Source of the DNA: Thiosocius sp963759055
GTDB taxonomy: Bacteria > Pseudomonadota > Gammaproteobacteria > Chromatiales > Chromatiaceae
Assembly (NCBI GenBank): GCA_963759055.1
Contig: CAVWYD010000006.1
Location: forward strand, 62,001-126,000
Length of the DNA: 64,000 bases
Reading direction: 5' to 3'
The translations under genes were made by a program, and so were the position numbers. The notes under the pieces were generated by a model. That model was not told the DNA's origin, did no database searches, and worked only from the letters and a program-made list of their open reading frames with translations. Of this stretch, positions 34,404 to 45,665 are shown in pieces; positions within the stretch are counted from its first letter, which is position 1; the number at the start of each line of letters is the position of its first letter.

Positions 34404-36630
34404 ATGGCAATCAGACGACAGGTTTTCTTACCTCTTCTTGCGGGACTGGTGCTGGTTCTTGCTCTGGCGGGCGATACGATCGCCAAAGACGGTTCTCGGA
34501 AGGATGCGCAGCGACCAAGAATCGGTCTTGCACTCAGCGGCGGGGGTGCGCGTGGGGCGGCACATGTAGGTGTGCTCAGGGTGCTCGAAGAGCTGCGGAT
34601 CCCGGTCGACTACATCGCCGGCACCAGCATGGGTTCGATCATTGCCGGTCTTTATGCCTCGGGCATGACGCTGGATGAGATCGAGCATGCCCTGATCACC
34701 ATGGACTGGGAGCATATCTTTGACGATGACCCGCCACGCGAAGAGCTTTCTTTTCGACGCAAGCGCGACGACGACCTGTATCTGTTCAAGGCCAAGCCCG
34801 GCATCAGGGATGGCGAACTCAAGTTCCCCGCGGGGCTGATCCAGGGGCAGAAATTCGATCTTGCATTGCGTGAGCTGACCCTGCCGGTCGCAGCGGTGAA
34901 GGACTTTGACCGGCTGACCATCCCGTTCCGTGCAGTGGCCTCGGATATCGGCACCGGGCAGGAAGTGGTGCTGGCCAGCGGTGATCTTGCCAAGGCGATG
35001 CGTGCGAGCATGGCAGTGCCGGGCGCTTTTGCCCCGGCCCAGATCGACGGGCGGGTCCTGGTCGATGGCGGTATCACCAACAATCTGCCGGTCAGCGTGG
35101 TGCGCGACATGGGTGCGGACATCGTCATCGCGGTGGATATCAGCACGCCGCTGGCCAGTCCCGACCAGGTGCACAATGTCCTGGAGATCACCGCCCAGCT
35201 GACCTCGATCATGACGCGCACCAACACCGAGCAGCAGATCGCGAGCCTGACCCAACGTGACATCCTGATCGTCCCTGACCTGAGTGACATCACCAGTGCC
35301 GATTTCACCCGGGCGGGTGATGCGATACCGGCCGGAGCGGCAGCCGCCGAGGGCGCGCGCCCCCAGCTTGCGCGCCTGTCGCTGAGCGAATCGGCTTATC
35401 AGGCCCACCTGGCGGCGCGCATTTTACCCAGTGGCGATCGACCGATCGTGCATTTTGTGCAGATCAGGAACGACTCGAACCTGGCCGATCAGGTACTGCG
35501 CGAACGCCTGCACATACGTGAAGGTGAGCCCCTGGACAGGGTGCAGCTGGAAAAGGACATCGGCAATATCTATGGCCTGGAGCTGTTCGAGACCATCGAC
35601 TACAGACTGATCGAGGAAGGCGGCAAGACGGGCGTTTTGGTGGACGCCCGTGCACGCTCCTGGGGCCCCGATTATCTGCAGTTCGGGCTGGCACTGAGCA
35701 GTGATTTTGGCGGCGACAGCACGTACAACTTCGGGGTGGCCTACCTCAAGACCGCGATCAACGAGCTGGGAGGGGAGGTGCGTCTGGGTGTTCAGCTCGG
35801 CCAGGACCCGGGGATCGCGGCCGACTGGTATCAGCCGCTGGATTACGACTCGCGCTACTTTTTCGAGCCCAAGATCGGCTATGGCGCCAGCACCTATACG
35901 CTGTACACGCAGGATGGGAATGACAAGATCGCGGAGTACCGGGTCGAACAGGCCCGGCTCGAGCTGGCTGCCGGTCGCGAGCTCGGGGTTTTCGGTGAGG
36001 CACGCCTTGGCTATCGCCGCGCCGCAGGTGATGTCGATCTCAATGTCGGTTCGCCGCTTCTGCCCGAGGGCAGTTTCGACAGCGGCTCGGTATTCGGCCG
36101 CCTGTCCGTGGACCGCCTGGACAACTCCAACTTTCCGTCCGAAGGGTTATAGGGGCGATATCGAATACGAGCTGTTCCGCGACAGTCTCGGCAACGAACA
36201 GGACGTCGATCAACTCAAGGTCGACCTGAGTTACTTCGAGACGTTCGGTGCGCATACCTTTGGTCTTGGCGGAGAGTTCAATACCACCATCGACGGTTCG
36301 GCCGAGGTTCAGAATCTTTTCCAGCTGGGTGGATTCCTCAACCTCTCCGGCTTCAACAACAATGCGCTCAGCGGGCAGCATAGCGCGAAGCTGACCGGGG
36401 TCTATTACAGAAGGTTCACTCAGCTCAAGTTGTTGCCCTGGTATGTCGGTGGCTCACTCGAACTGGGTAATGTCTGGGAGGATCGTGACGACATCTCAGC
36501 GGATTCGGCGATTATCTCCGGCAGCGTGTTCCTGGGTGCCGATACCCCGATCGGGCCTTTCTATACCGGTTACGGTTATGCCGAAGGGGGTAACAGCTCG
36601 CTGTTCCTGTTCCTGGGCAAGGCCTTCTAG
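34404..36630 (+). CDS. Patatin-like phospholipase with POTRA and outer-membrane barrel, frameshifted
   Basis: The layout is that of type Vd autotransporter-like patatins (PlpD type): signal peptide (MAIRRQVFLPLLAGLVLVLA), patatin domain with the oxyanion GGGARG, the nucleophile elbow GTSMG and catalytic DGG, a single POTRA-like region (VHFVQIRNDSNLADQVLRE), then a BamA/TamA-type 16-strand barrel ending in LFLFLGKAF. The first frame stops at 36152 after NFPSEGL, but the next frame continues YRGDIEYELFRDSLG through the barrel to 36630. One extra T at 36147-36148 explains the break. If real, the truncation would remove the outer-membrane anchor. Confidence 0.88.
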
Positions 36631-36732
36631 ATTTGCGGTGCGCCTGCAACGGCGAGACTTCGCGTCGGTTTTTATAAACGCTACGGTCCCTGTAAGCTAC
36701 CTGCAGGTTCATTGGCCGCCAGGGTAAAAAAG

Positions 36733-37092
36733 ATGACGGTAGAGGTTCTTGGTGTCAGCGGGAGAGTTGTCGAGTTCTCCGTGACCGGAAAACTGACCGA
36801 ACAGGAGCTGGCCTCTGCGCAGCAGTCCGCTGCCGATGTCATTCGTGAGCATGGCAAGGTGCGGATCCTGATCAACGCGGAGGGCTTCGACGGTTGGGAG
36901 CAGGGCGGTAGCTGGGATGACTTCTCCTTCGAGGAAGAGTTCGATCCCTATATCGAGAAAATGGCCTTCATCGGTGACCGCAAGTGGGAGGACCTGGTCC
37001 TGGTCTTCAGCAACAAGGGCTTCCGCGAGTTTCCCATGGAATACTTTGACATCGCCGACGCTGATCAGGCGCGTGCCTGGCTGTCTGCCTAG
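36733..37092 (+). CDS. SpoIIAA-like STAS-domain protein
   Basis: This is a 119-residue protein of the SpoIIAA-like (DUF3478) group. VVEFSVTGKLTEQELASAQQ, VRILINAEGFDGWE and the late FREFPMEYFDIADADQARAWL match known members. The fold is STAS/CRAL-TRIO-like, but no phosphorylatable Ser context is obvious, and a role as a lipid- or partner-binding protein is only a guess. ATG 36733 follows AGGGTAAAAAAG; a TTG at 36712 would add seven residues. Confidence 0.85.
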   Translation: MTVEVLGVSGRVVEFSVTGKLTEQELASAQQSAADVIREHGKVRILINAEGFDGWEQGGSWDDFSFEEEFDPYIEKMAFIGDRKWEDLVLVFSNKGFREFPMEYFDIADADQARAWLSA

Positions 37093-37125
37093 GCGGCTGC
37101 ACCATCCATAGCCGCAACACTCGCC

Positions 37126-38694
37126 ATGATTTGTTTCGTCCCCCGCAATTTCGCCTTACTGGCGCGGGCGCTGCTGCTTGTGTGTCCGCTCTTTCTGCTG
37201 GCTGCCTGTGGTTCGCTGCCGTCCGACATCGAACGGGCCCCGAGTGCCGCAGTCGACATCTCTGATCGGACCACCCTTGGAAGGCTGGCTCTCGCACAGG
37301 CCGGCGGACATCCTGGGCTTTCCGGGTTCAGTCTGCAGGAGTTCGGGCGCGATGCTTTCCTGCACCGCGCCGCACTGATCGAGTCCGCCGAACAAAGCAT
37401 CGATGCCCAATATTACATCTGGAACAGTGACGTCTCGGGACGCTATCTGGCGCGTCGGCTGCTGCTGGCCGCCGACCGCGGGGTGCGTGTGCGTCTGTTG
37501 CTGGATGACTTTAATGTCGCCGGCCGGGATAAGGTCTTCGCGGCGCTTGCGAGTCATCCCCAGATCGAGATCCGCATCTACAATCCCTTCGCGACCCGCG
37601 AGGGCCCCGGGAAACTGCTGGAGGCGATTGGGGATTTCGAGCGCATCAACCGGCGCATGCACAACAAGACCTTCGTGGTCGACGGTGCCTTCGGGATTGT
37701 CGGCGGGCGCAATATCGGCGACGAGTATTTCGGCCTGAACCCCGAGGTGAACTTCCTCGACCGCGACATGCTGGCGGTGGGTCCAATCGTGGATCACATC
37801 TCCAGCAATTTCGATCGTTACTGGAACAGCTCTGCCGCCTATCCGGTCGAGGCCCTGGTTGGGACTGCCTGGAAACCGGCAAAGATAGAGCAGGCCCTGG
37901 CAGCAGCACGCGCCATGGCCAAAGACACCGGGGGGCTGGACTGTATGCCGGCTCAGACGAAGAGCGCTGCACATGGCGAGGTGGCCGGGTGGCTGCCAAA
38001 GCTCGAATGGGCACAGGCCGAACTGGTGTTCAGTGACCCGGTGCAAGAGGAACTCCCGGATTCCGATCAACCGGCCCGCACGGCGACCCGCCTGGGTGCG
38101 CTGATAGCATCCAGTCGCGAATCGGTGCTGATGGAGTCGGCCTATTTCATCCTGGCCGAACATCACCTCGAGCATATCCGGCAATTGACCGACAGGGGTG
38201 TCGACGTCCGGGCGATCACCAACTCGCTGGCCTCAAACGACCTGGTTGGCAACCATGCCGGTTATGCGCGCAGCCGTCGAGGCATGCTGGAAAGTGGCAT
38301 GCGGTTGCATGAGCTGCGTCCGGATGCACAGATCTGTGTGCGTTGTGCCGATGCGACGGGGGCCTGTGAGGGCGAGGTGAGTCTGCATGCAAAGACCATG
38401 GTGATCGATCGCTCGGTGCTTTACGTCGGGTCTTTCAATTTGAACCTGCGCTCGATCTATCTCAATGGCGAGACGGTATTGATCGTGCGCAGTCCGCGCC
38501 TGGCAAAAGCGGTGGCCGACGCCATAGAGACGTCCCTGCTGCCCGAGAACAGTTGGGCGGTCACCGAACGGGCGGATGGTGCCCTGCAGTGGACTGGTTC
38601 AGACGGCGTCCATGATTACGAGCCGGCAACCGGGTTCTGGCGACGTGTAAAGGCCTCGCTGATCGGTTTGCTGCCGATCGAAAAATACTACTGA
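37126..38694 (+). CDS. Phospholipase D-family lipoprotein (ClsC-like cardiolipin synthase)
   Basis: This is a 522-residue protein with a lipobox LLAAC and two HKD motifs, HNKTFVVDG and HAKTMVIDRS, the pair that forms one phosphatidyltransferase active site. The full-length pattern (SIDAQYYIWNSDVSGRYLA, FGIVGGRNIGDEYFG, LYVGSFNLNLRS) matches ClsC/YmdC, which makes cardiolipin from phosphatidylglycerol and phosphatidylethanolamine. The predicted lipid anchor places it outside the cytoplasm. It starts at ATG 37126, 33 bp after the STAS gene, and may be co-transcribed with it. Confidence 0.9.
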   Translation: MICFVPRNFALLARALLLVCPLFLLAACGSLPSDIERAPSAAVDISDRTTLGRLALAQAGGHPGLSGFSLQEFGRDAFLHRAALIESAEQSIDAQYYIWNSDVSGRYLARRLLLAADRGVRVRLLLDDFNVAGRDKVFAALASHPQIEIRIYNPFATREGPGKLLEAIGDFERINRRMHNKTFVVDGAFGIVGGRNIGDEYFGLNPEVNFLDRDMLAVGPIVDHISSNFDRYWNSSAAYPVEALVGTAWKPAKIEQALAAARAMAKDTGGLDCMPAQTKSAAHGEVAGWLPKLEWAQAELVFSDPVQEELPDSDQPARTATRLGALIASSRESVLMESAYFILAEHHLEHIRQLTDRGVDVRAITNSLASNDLVGNHAGYARSRRGMLESGMRLHELRPDAQICVRCADATGACEGEVSLHAKTMVIDRSVLYVGSFNLNLRSIYLNGETVLIVRSPRLAKAVADAIETSLLPENSWAVTERADGALQWTGSDGVHDYEPATGFWRRVKASLIGLLPIEKYY

Positions 38695-38750
38695 TATCCG
38701 TTACCGGATGCCCTGATGCAGGCGCGGTGAAGCCGGATACAATGCCCGCT

Positions 38751-40085
38751 ATGCAATCCGACGACCTTTTTACCGCCGACGATGCCAGCCTGAGACCGCT
38801 GGCCGATCGCATGCGGCCTTCCACCCTCGACGGTTTTATCGGCCAGGAGCACCTGTTGGGCGAGGGCAAGCCGTTGCGGCGCGCGATCGAGAGCGGCCGT
38901 CTGCACTCGATGATCTTCTGGGGTCCGCCGGGCACCGGAAAGACGACGCTGGCGCGCCTGTTGGCAGGCAGGTCCGGTTACGCATTTCATACGTTGTCGG
39001 CCGTACTGGCCGGGGTCAAGGATATCCGCGCGGCCGTGGATCAGGCGAAACAGACGCGCGCGCAGACCGGTCATGGCACCGTTTTGTTCATCGACGAGGT
39101 GCACCGTTTCAACAAGAGCCAGCAGGATGCCTTCCTGCCGCATGTCGAGGACGGCACCTTTCTGTTCGTCGGCGCGACCACGGAGAACCCCTCGTTCGAA
39201 CTCAACAATGCGCTGCTGTCGCGCGCCCGGGTCTACGTGCTCAAGTCGCTGGCGACCGAGGCAATCACGGGTCTGCTCAAACGTGCCCTGGCGGACGAGG
39301 CACAGGGTCTTGGCGACATGCAGCTGCAGATCGACGACGATGCGCTCGGCCTGCTGGCGGAAGCGGCCGACGGAGATGCGCGGCGTGCGCTCAACCTGCT
39401 CGAGATTGCCGCCGACCTGGCCGAGGACGGTGTGATCACGGATCAGGTGATCGAGGAGGTGGCGTCCGGGCAGGTGCGCCGTTTCGACAAGGGTGGCGAG
39501 GCCTTCTACGATCAGATATCGGCCCTGCACAAATCGGTGCGCGGTTCCTCGCCGGATGGAGCCCTGTACTGGTTGTGCCGCATGATCGATGGCGGCTGCG
39601 ACCCGCTGTATGTGGCCCGTCGGGTGGTGCGCATGGCCTCGGAAGATATCGGCAATGCCGACCCGCGTGGTCTGGAAATTGCGCTCAATGCCTGGCAGGT
39701 GCAGGAACGCCTCGGCAGTCCCGAGGGCGAACTGGCGATTGCCCAGGCGGTGGTCTACCTTGCCTGCGCCGCCAAGAGCAACGCGGTGTACAGCGCGTTC
39801 AACCGGGCCATGGCGGCGGCGAAGGACTCGGGTTCGCTCGAGGTCCCGATCCATCTGCGCAATGCGCCGACCCGGCTGATGAAAGAACTCGGCTTTGGCA
39901 AGGCCTACCGTTATGCGCACGACGAGCCGGGTGCCTATGCCGTCGGTGAGACCTATCTGCCGGATGAACTGCAAGGGCAGCGCTTCTACCGACCTGTCGA
40001 TCGCGGGTTGGAGATCCGGATCGGCGAAAAGCTGGCCCAGCTGCGCGAGCTGGACGAACGTGCCGGTGGTTCAGATGAGGCGTAG
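38751..40085 (+). CDS. rarA: Replication-associated recombination protein RarA (MgsA)
   Basis: RarA is a AAA+ protein related to clamp loaders that acts at stalled replication forks. The 444 residues show FIGQEHLLGEGKPLRRAIES, Walker A GPPGTGKTT, Walker B with LFIDEVHRFNKSQQDAFLP, the sensor ATTENPSFELN and the C-terminal tetramerisation region (SAFNRAMAAAKDSGSLEVP). ATG 38751 (MQSDDLF) is chosen; ATG 38742 is in frame. The usual lolA-rarA-crcB-serS order holds apart from inserted genes. Confidence 0.96.
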   Translation: MQSDDLFTADDASLRPLADRMRPSTLDGFIGQEHLLGEGKPLRRAIESGRLHSMIFWGPPGTGKTTLARLLAGRSGYAFHTLSAVLAGVKDIRAAVDQAKQTRAQTGHGTVLFIDEVHRFNKSQQDAFLPHVEDGTFLFVGATTENPSFELNNALLSRARVYVLKSLATEAITGLLKRALADEAQGLGDMQLQIDDDALGLLAEAADGDARRALNLLEIAADLAEDGVITDQVIEEVASGQVRRFDKGGEAFYDQISALHKSVRGSSPDGALYWLCRMIDGGCDPLYVARRVVRMASEDIGNADPRGLEIALNAWQVQERLGSPEGELAIAQAVVYLACAAKSNAVYSAFNRAMAAAKDSGSLEVPIHLRNAPTRLMKELGFGKAYRYAHDEPGAYAVGETYLPDELQGQRFYRPVDRGLEIRIGEKLAQLRELDERAGGSDEA

Positions 40086-40179
40086 GGCGTTAGCAATGCT
40101 CCTTGCGCTCATCCTCGATGACCAAAGCGATTGATCGAATCTGGAATACCACTGTAGCCGCAGGCCCGCATTTTGTAGA

Positions 40180-40584
40180 ATGCCCGCTTTGGTCACTCCG
40201 GGCCCCGTTTTGAACCAGACCCTTGCGATTGCTGCCGGTGGCGCCATCGGCGCGCTGATGCGCTTTTGGATGTCGAATGGCATCTATACGCTGCTCGGGC
40301 GCGGCTTCCCCTACGGCACCCTGGCAGTCAATGTGTTGGGTTCCCTGTTGATGGGTTTCCTTTACATCCTGATGATCGAACGGCTACCGGACGGCGGTGA
40401 ATGGCGGGGCTTTGCCCTGGTAGGCCTGCTCGGCGCCTTCACCACCTTCTCGACCTTTTCGATCGAGACCCTGAACCTGCTGGAGCAGGCCGACTACGCC
40501 AAGGCGGTCGCCAACATGCTGATCAGCGTGCTGGCCTGCGTGGGTGCGGCCTTTGTCGGCGTGATGGTAGCGAGGCAACTATGA
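40180..40584 (+). CDS. crcB: Fluoride ion channel CrcB (Fluc)
   Basis: CrcB dimers form a dual-topology channel that exports fluoride. Four TM helices and the signature segments GGAIGALMRFWM, GTLAVNVLGSLLMGF and LGAFTTFSTFSIE (Na+ and F- track residues) are present. The length is 134 residues from ATG 40180; TTG 40210 is an alternative that removes ten residues. No fluoride riboswitch is evident in the 94 bp before it. The stop overlaps the next start as ATGA. Confidence 0.95.
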   Translation: MPALVTPGPVLNQTLAIAAGGAIGALMRFWMSNGIYTLLGRGFPYGTLAVNVLGSLLMGFLYILMIERLPDGGEWRGFALVGLLGAFTTFSTFSIETLNLLEQADYAKAVANMLISVLACVGAAFVGVMVARQL

Positions 40585-40889
40585 AGCAAAGCGAAGTCAC
40601 CGTGGTGCGCATCTACTGCAGTGAGGCAGGGCATCAGCACCAGAAGATCATCGACATGCTGCACCAGGACCACCGCGTGGCCGGTGTGACCGCATTCCGT
40701 GGCATCGCCGGCTTTGGCAAGTCCGGGCATATTCACGAATCAGGATTACTGGATATTTCACTCGATCTGCCGGTGATCATCGAATTTTTCGACCGTCCCG
40801 ACAAGGTGGCGGACGTTCTGCCCCTGCTCAACGAAATGGTCGGCCCCGGACACATCGTGTCCTGGTCCGCCCAAGCCAATCTGGAATAA
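40581..40889 (+). CDS. DUF190 family protein
   Basis: This is a 102-residue member of DUF190, a ferredoxin-like fold related to PII proteins, often found next to crcB. VVRIYCSEAGHQHQKIIDML, GVTAFRGIAGFGKSGHIHES and the end VSWSAQANLE are conserved. It may respond to or modulate fluoride resistance, but no function is proven. ATG 40581 overlaps the crcB stop as ATGA, showing translational coupling. Confidence 0.93.
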   Translation: MKQSEVTVVRIYCSEAGHQHQKIIDMLHQDHRVAGVTAFRGIAGFGKSGHIHESGLLDISLDLPVIIEFFDRPDKVADVLPLLNEMVGPGHIVSWSAQANLE

Positions 40890-40892
40890 ACA

Positions 40893-42170
<1,278 letters not shown>

Positions 42171-42322
42171 CGAGCGCCCCACGCGGCGGCCCCGGTTGGG
42201 GTCTGCGAGCTTAAGGGCCCCCAGAGGGAGGATCACGAGCCGGTCCATTTTGCGTTCGTATGTCGTCGTGTGGTTTCAAAACTACACTGAGACTACTTAG
42301 GGGTCCTCCAAACAGGTTAGGG

Positions 42323-44014
42323 ATGATGGCAGAACGCGGTACTGGGTCCGGAATGTTCAACGTTGGTGACTGGACGGTTGAGCCACCTGCGAACCGGATG
42401 TTCCGCATGGACCAGGAGGTTCGGGTGGAGCCCAAGGTCATGCGAGTGCTGACCTACCTTGCGGAACGCCAGGGCGAGGTCGTGTCGCGTCACGATCTGG
42501 AGGCCAACGTCTGGACCGGCATGATCGTGACCGATGACGCGGTCACCAATACCGTGATCAAGCTGCGCAAGGCCCTGGGAGACGACGCCCGGGATCCGAA
42601 GTACATCGAGACCATCGCCAAGACCGGTTATCGCCTGATTGCCGGGATCTCGCCCGCGCCGCGGACCGCCGATCAGATCTCCCCTTCCCACGAAGAAACC
42701 GCAGCGGCACAACCGTCCTGGTCAAAGATCATTGTCGTGGGCCTTCTGGTCCTGCTGGGTGTCGTGGTCTTCTGGCTGACCGCAACCCCACCGCAGCCGG
42801 GACGGGGGCCGGTTGAACACGCCCCCGCCGCCAGACCCATGATCGCCGTCCTGCCGTTCGAGAACCTGTCCGGCGATCCGGAGCAGGACTATTTCTCCGA
42901 TGGCATCACGGAGGACCTGATCACGGATCTGTCCAACATCGCCGGCCTGCGCGTGGTCGCGCGCAACTCGGCATTCGTCTACAAGGGCAGCACCGAACCA
43001 GAAAAGCAGATTGGCCTGGAATTGCACGCCCGGTATGTCGTCAAAGGCAGCGTCCGCAGGGCGGATCAGCGACTGCGGATCAATGCGCGCCTGACGGACG
43101 TGGAAGACGGCAGCATCCGTTGGGCCGAACGCTATGACCGCAATATCTCGGATATTTTTCATCTACAGGACGAGATTGCCCAGCGGGTCGTGAGTGCGTT
43201 ACAGATCGAATTGTCCACGGGCGACCGCAAGCGCCTGGTCCGGGACTACGCCACCAGCATCGAGGCTTACGATGTGTTCCTTCGTGGCCTGGATCATTAT
43301 GGTCGCCGCTCGGGTGAAGACAATAGGCTGGCCAAGGAGTTTTTTGAACGCGCTATTGCGATCGAGCCTGGCTATGCCCGTGCCTATGCCAGCCTGGCGC
43401 TCACTTACACGATAGGCGCAGTCAATGGCTGGGGGGCATCGCTCGAGCAATCGCTGGCCCAGGCAGACGCCCTGATCCAGAAGGCTGGCCAACTGGACGA
43501 CGCGTTGCCTCAGGTCCATTTCGTTGCCGGAGAGATCGCGATGTACCGGCGTAACTATGCTGCTGCACTCGACGAACTCGCACGGGCCATCGAGCTCAAG
43601 CCCAGCTATGCCGATGCCTACGCCTTGATGGCATGGGTTCTGCATTTTGCAGGAAGACCGCAGGAAGGGCTCGAGGCCATGCGGCAGGCCGTCGATCTCA
43701 ATCCCCGCGTGCCCGGCGCCTACCACATGGTAGAGGGCGCTTTGCGCTACGAGTTGGAGGAGATATCCGAGGCCACACGGCTACTCGAACTGGCCGTGGA
43801 GAGCAACCCCAACTACCAGCTGGCGCGGGTATTTCTCGCCGCTGCTTACGCGGCGCAGGAACATCTGGAAGAGGCGCGTTGGCAGATCGACGAGATACAT
43901 ACACTGAACCCTGATTTCACGCTCGCAGACGTGGAGCGCGGAGCGCCGATCCACGATCCGACATACAAAGAAAGATTTCTTCGGGACCTGCAGCGCGCCG
44001 GTTTATCAGACTGA
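42323..44014 (+). CDS. CadC-type membrane regulator with TolB-like and TPR domains
   Basis: This protein of about 563 residues has an OmpR/PhoB-type winged helix (residues 10-110: VRVEPKVMRVLTYLAERQGE and TNTVIKLRKALGDD) and one TM helix (KIIVVGLLVLLGVVVFWL, about 127-145). Its periplasmic part opens with the TolB-like IAVLPFENLSGDPEQDYFSD and continues with several TPRs. This is the CadC/ToxR plan: it senses in the periplasm and binds DNA from the membrane. The target is unknown; the neighbouring exported repeat protein converges on it and is a candidate. ATG 42323 follows GGTTAGG; ATG 42260 is possible. Confidence 0.87.
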   Translation: MMAERGTGSGMFNVGDWTVEPPANRMFRMDQEVRVEPKVMRVLTYLAERQGEVVSRHDLEANVWTGMIVTDDAVTNTVIKLRKALGDDARDPKYIETIAKTGYRLIAGISPAPRTADQISPSHEETAAAQPSWSKIIVVGLLVLLGVVVFWLTATPPQPGRGPVEHAPAARPMIAVLPFENLSGDPEQDYFSDGITEDLITDLSNIAGLRVVARNSAFVYKGSTEPEKQIGLELHARYVVKGSVRRADQRLRINARLTDVEDGSIRWAERYDRNISDIFHLQDEIAQRVVSALQIELSTGDRKRLVRDYATSIEAYDVFLRGLDHYGRRSGEDNRLAKEFFERAIAIEPGYARAYASLALTYTIGAVNGWGASLEQSLAQADALIQKAGQLDDALPQVHFVAGEIAMYRRNYAAALDELARAIELKPSYADAYALMAWVLHFAGRPQEGLEAMRQAVDLNPRVPGAYHMVEGALRYELEEISEATRLLELAVESNPNYQLARVFLAAAYAAQEHLEEARWQIDEIHTLNPDFTLADVERGAPIHDPTYKERFLRDLQRAGLSD

Positions 44015-44035
44015 GTCGGCCGGGTAATGCAAAGT

Positions 44036-44070
44036 GGGGTGACGTCGGGCCAGTGGCCCGACGTCACCCC
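44036..44070. repeat. Perfect 35-bp palindrome between convergent genes
   Basis: GGGGTGACGTCGGGCCA (44036-44052), one central G, and its exact complement (44054-44070) form a 17-bp perfect stem. It lies between the stop codons of the regulator and the exported repeat protein. There is no T tract. It may terminate transcription on both sides or be a REP-type element. Confidence 0.6.
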
Positions 44071-44083
44071 GGTCAACCGGCAC

Positions 44084-44365
44084 TCAGTTGGCCGCGATCG
44101 CGCCCGTGAAGGCGTCCTCTTCGGCCTGACTGGCGAACAGGCCGGTTGTCGAGACATCGCCATTGATACAGGGCTCGAGTTCCATGGCGAGTTGATTCGC
44201 CTGATAGGCGTCCTCCTCTGCCTGACTCGGGAACAGGCCGCTCGCCGAGACACCGCCATTGATACTCGGCTCCAGTGCATACGGATCGACATACTGATGG
44301 CCGGCCATTGCTGCACTGAACAGAAGCACCTGGGTCAACGCCAGGCCAGTTATATATAGTTTCAT
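44084..44365 (-). CDS. Small exported protein with duplicated repeat
   Basis: This is a 93-residue protein. A signal peptide (LYITGLALTQVLLFSAAMAG) is followed by two copies of a 23-residue unit: EPSINGGVSASGLFPSQAEE and EPCINGDVSTTGLFASQAEE, each followed by DAY or DAF. The mature protein is about 72 residues, acidic and Gly/Ser-rich, with a single Cys. I recognise no family. GGAGG stands 6 bases before ATG 44365, so it is probably expressed. It converges with the CadC-type regulator across the 35-bp palindrome. Confidence 0.75.
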   Translation of the reverse strand: MKLYITGLALTQVLLFSAAMAGHQYVDPYALEPSINGGVSASGLFPSQAEEDAYQANQLAMELEPCINGDVSTTGLFASQAEEDAFTGAIAAN

Positions 44366-44612
44366 TTCACACCTCCAGATTGTTGTCTGTCACCTGTTCG
44401 CCAGGCTTGCCTAAATCAATAGCAGCGGCTTTCAGCGGCAGGGCAACGGGACGCCAACGTTTTTCCCACCGTCCTGCGACGATTAGGGAACGGATGGTTA
44501 AGTGATTGAAATTACTGGGATTGGGCGAAATGAATCGGGCTGTTGCGTTGCCCGCGGCAGAGGCCGTTCGGGGCCTGCCGGGGAGCTTTTCGTGCACCCG
44601 TAACCACCGACT

Positions 44613-45665
44613 TCACGGTTGTTTCATGTTCAGCTTTTCGATCGCGCTGGTCCGGGCAAAGCGCTGGTAGGTCCAGCCCTTTTCATAGGCACGCTGCAAA
44701 ACGAAATTCAGCGAATTCAGCATCCGCGCGCGTCTGACCAGTGCATCGGTCTTCAACACCTCATTGCCCTTTTCGTCGAAAAAGACCAATGCGGGCAGAC
44801 GCGAGAAGGCGGTCTGGTTGAACCATGCCGCAGGGGTGGTGCGGACCCCGTCAGGCGCCAAGACAGGCGTCTTTTCGTCGTCGGCATCGAGCCGGACGAT
44901 CTCAAACCGGCCGAGAAGGTCTCTCACCTCTTGGAGTGCAAGGACGTCGGTATGAAATTCCTCGCATTCTGCACATCCGGGCTTTTCGAAGATGAGCAGC
45001 AGCGGCTGCTCTGCCGGAAAGCCGGTGCGATCCAGCGCATAGGGCGGTTGGATGAACAGCGGGTCATGCTTCAGGCCCTTACCGGTAGCGGCTGCCGGTT
45101 TCTGTGCGGCAAGCCGCCTGAAATAGTCGCGCAATGACTCCTTGTCGACCTGGCCACTGACCAGGTAGTCGAGAATTCCCCGGAATCTCTCGGGCGACTG
45201 ATAGCCGATCTGGCGGAGGAGACGCTTGCCGTCCTTACCGTAGAAAAGCAATGTCGGGGCGAATTCCGCCCCTTCTTCCTGGGCAAACTGTTTCACCGCC
45301 GCGGGGTTTCCAAGCGGGTCTGTCATCTCACGGTCGTCAAAGATCTCGAACCCGACCGCGGCAAAATTCGCCTGGACCTCGGACGCCAGTCCGGGGTCGC
45401 CCAGGCTTTTGCGGATGAACCGGTCGCAATAGGAGCAGCCCTCGGTCGTGAAAAGGACCATCAAACCCTTTTTGCCGTTTGAACTGGCCTCGTCCAGCAC
45501 CTCCTTCAGGTCGTTGAAGGGATTCGCCTCGAACCAGTCGGGATAATCGATGTGACCAATCTGGGCATCATCGAAGTCTTTTGCCCAAACGGCTTGAAGG
45601 GACACCGAAACCAGGGTCAGGATGGCCAGCGCTACCGGACGGGCCTGAGACAGGCGCAGGTTCAT
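44613..45665 (-). CDS. Periplasmic protein with two thioredoxin-like domains (SoxW-like)
   Basis: This is a 350-residue exported protein: signal peptide ending SLQAVWAKD, then two thioredoxin folds. The first has the active site TTEGCSYCDRF, with the cis-Pro region EFAPTLLFYGKDGK. The second has EKPGCAECEEFH and RLPALVFFDEKGN. The first domain resembles SoxW/DsbD-gamma-like reductants of the periplasm. It may keep cytochrome or sulfur-oxidation partners reduced; that role is inferred. ATG 45665 overlaps the stop of the DUF2934 gene upstream as ATGA. Confidence 0.88.
   Translation of the reverse strand: MNLRLSQARPVALAILTLVSVSLQAVWAKDFDDAQIGHIDYPDWFEANPFNDLKEVLDEASSNGKKGLMVLFTTEGCSYCDRFIRKSLGDPGLASEVQANFAAVGFEIFDDREMTDPLGNPAAVKQFAQEEGAEFAPTLLFYGKDGKRLLRQIGYQSPERFRGILDYLVSGQVDKESLRDYFRRLAAQKPAAATGKGLKHDPLFIQPPYALDRTGFPAEQPLLLIFEKPGCAECEEFHTDVLALQEVRDLLGRFEIVRLDADDEKTPVLAPDGVRTTPAAWFNQTAFSRLPALVFFDEKGNEVLKTDALVRRARMLNSLNFVLQRAYEKGWTYQRFARTSAIEKLNMKQP

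Noticed and set aside
40086..40179. Fluoride riboswitch before crcB
   Set aside because: I could not find the fluoride aptamer pseudoknot pattern in the 94 bp upstream.
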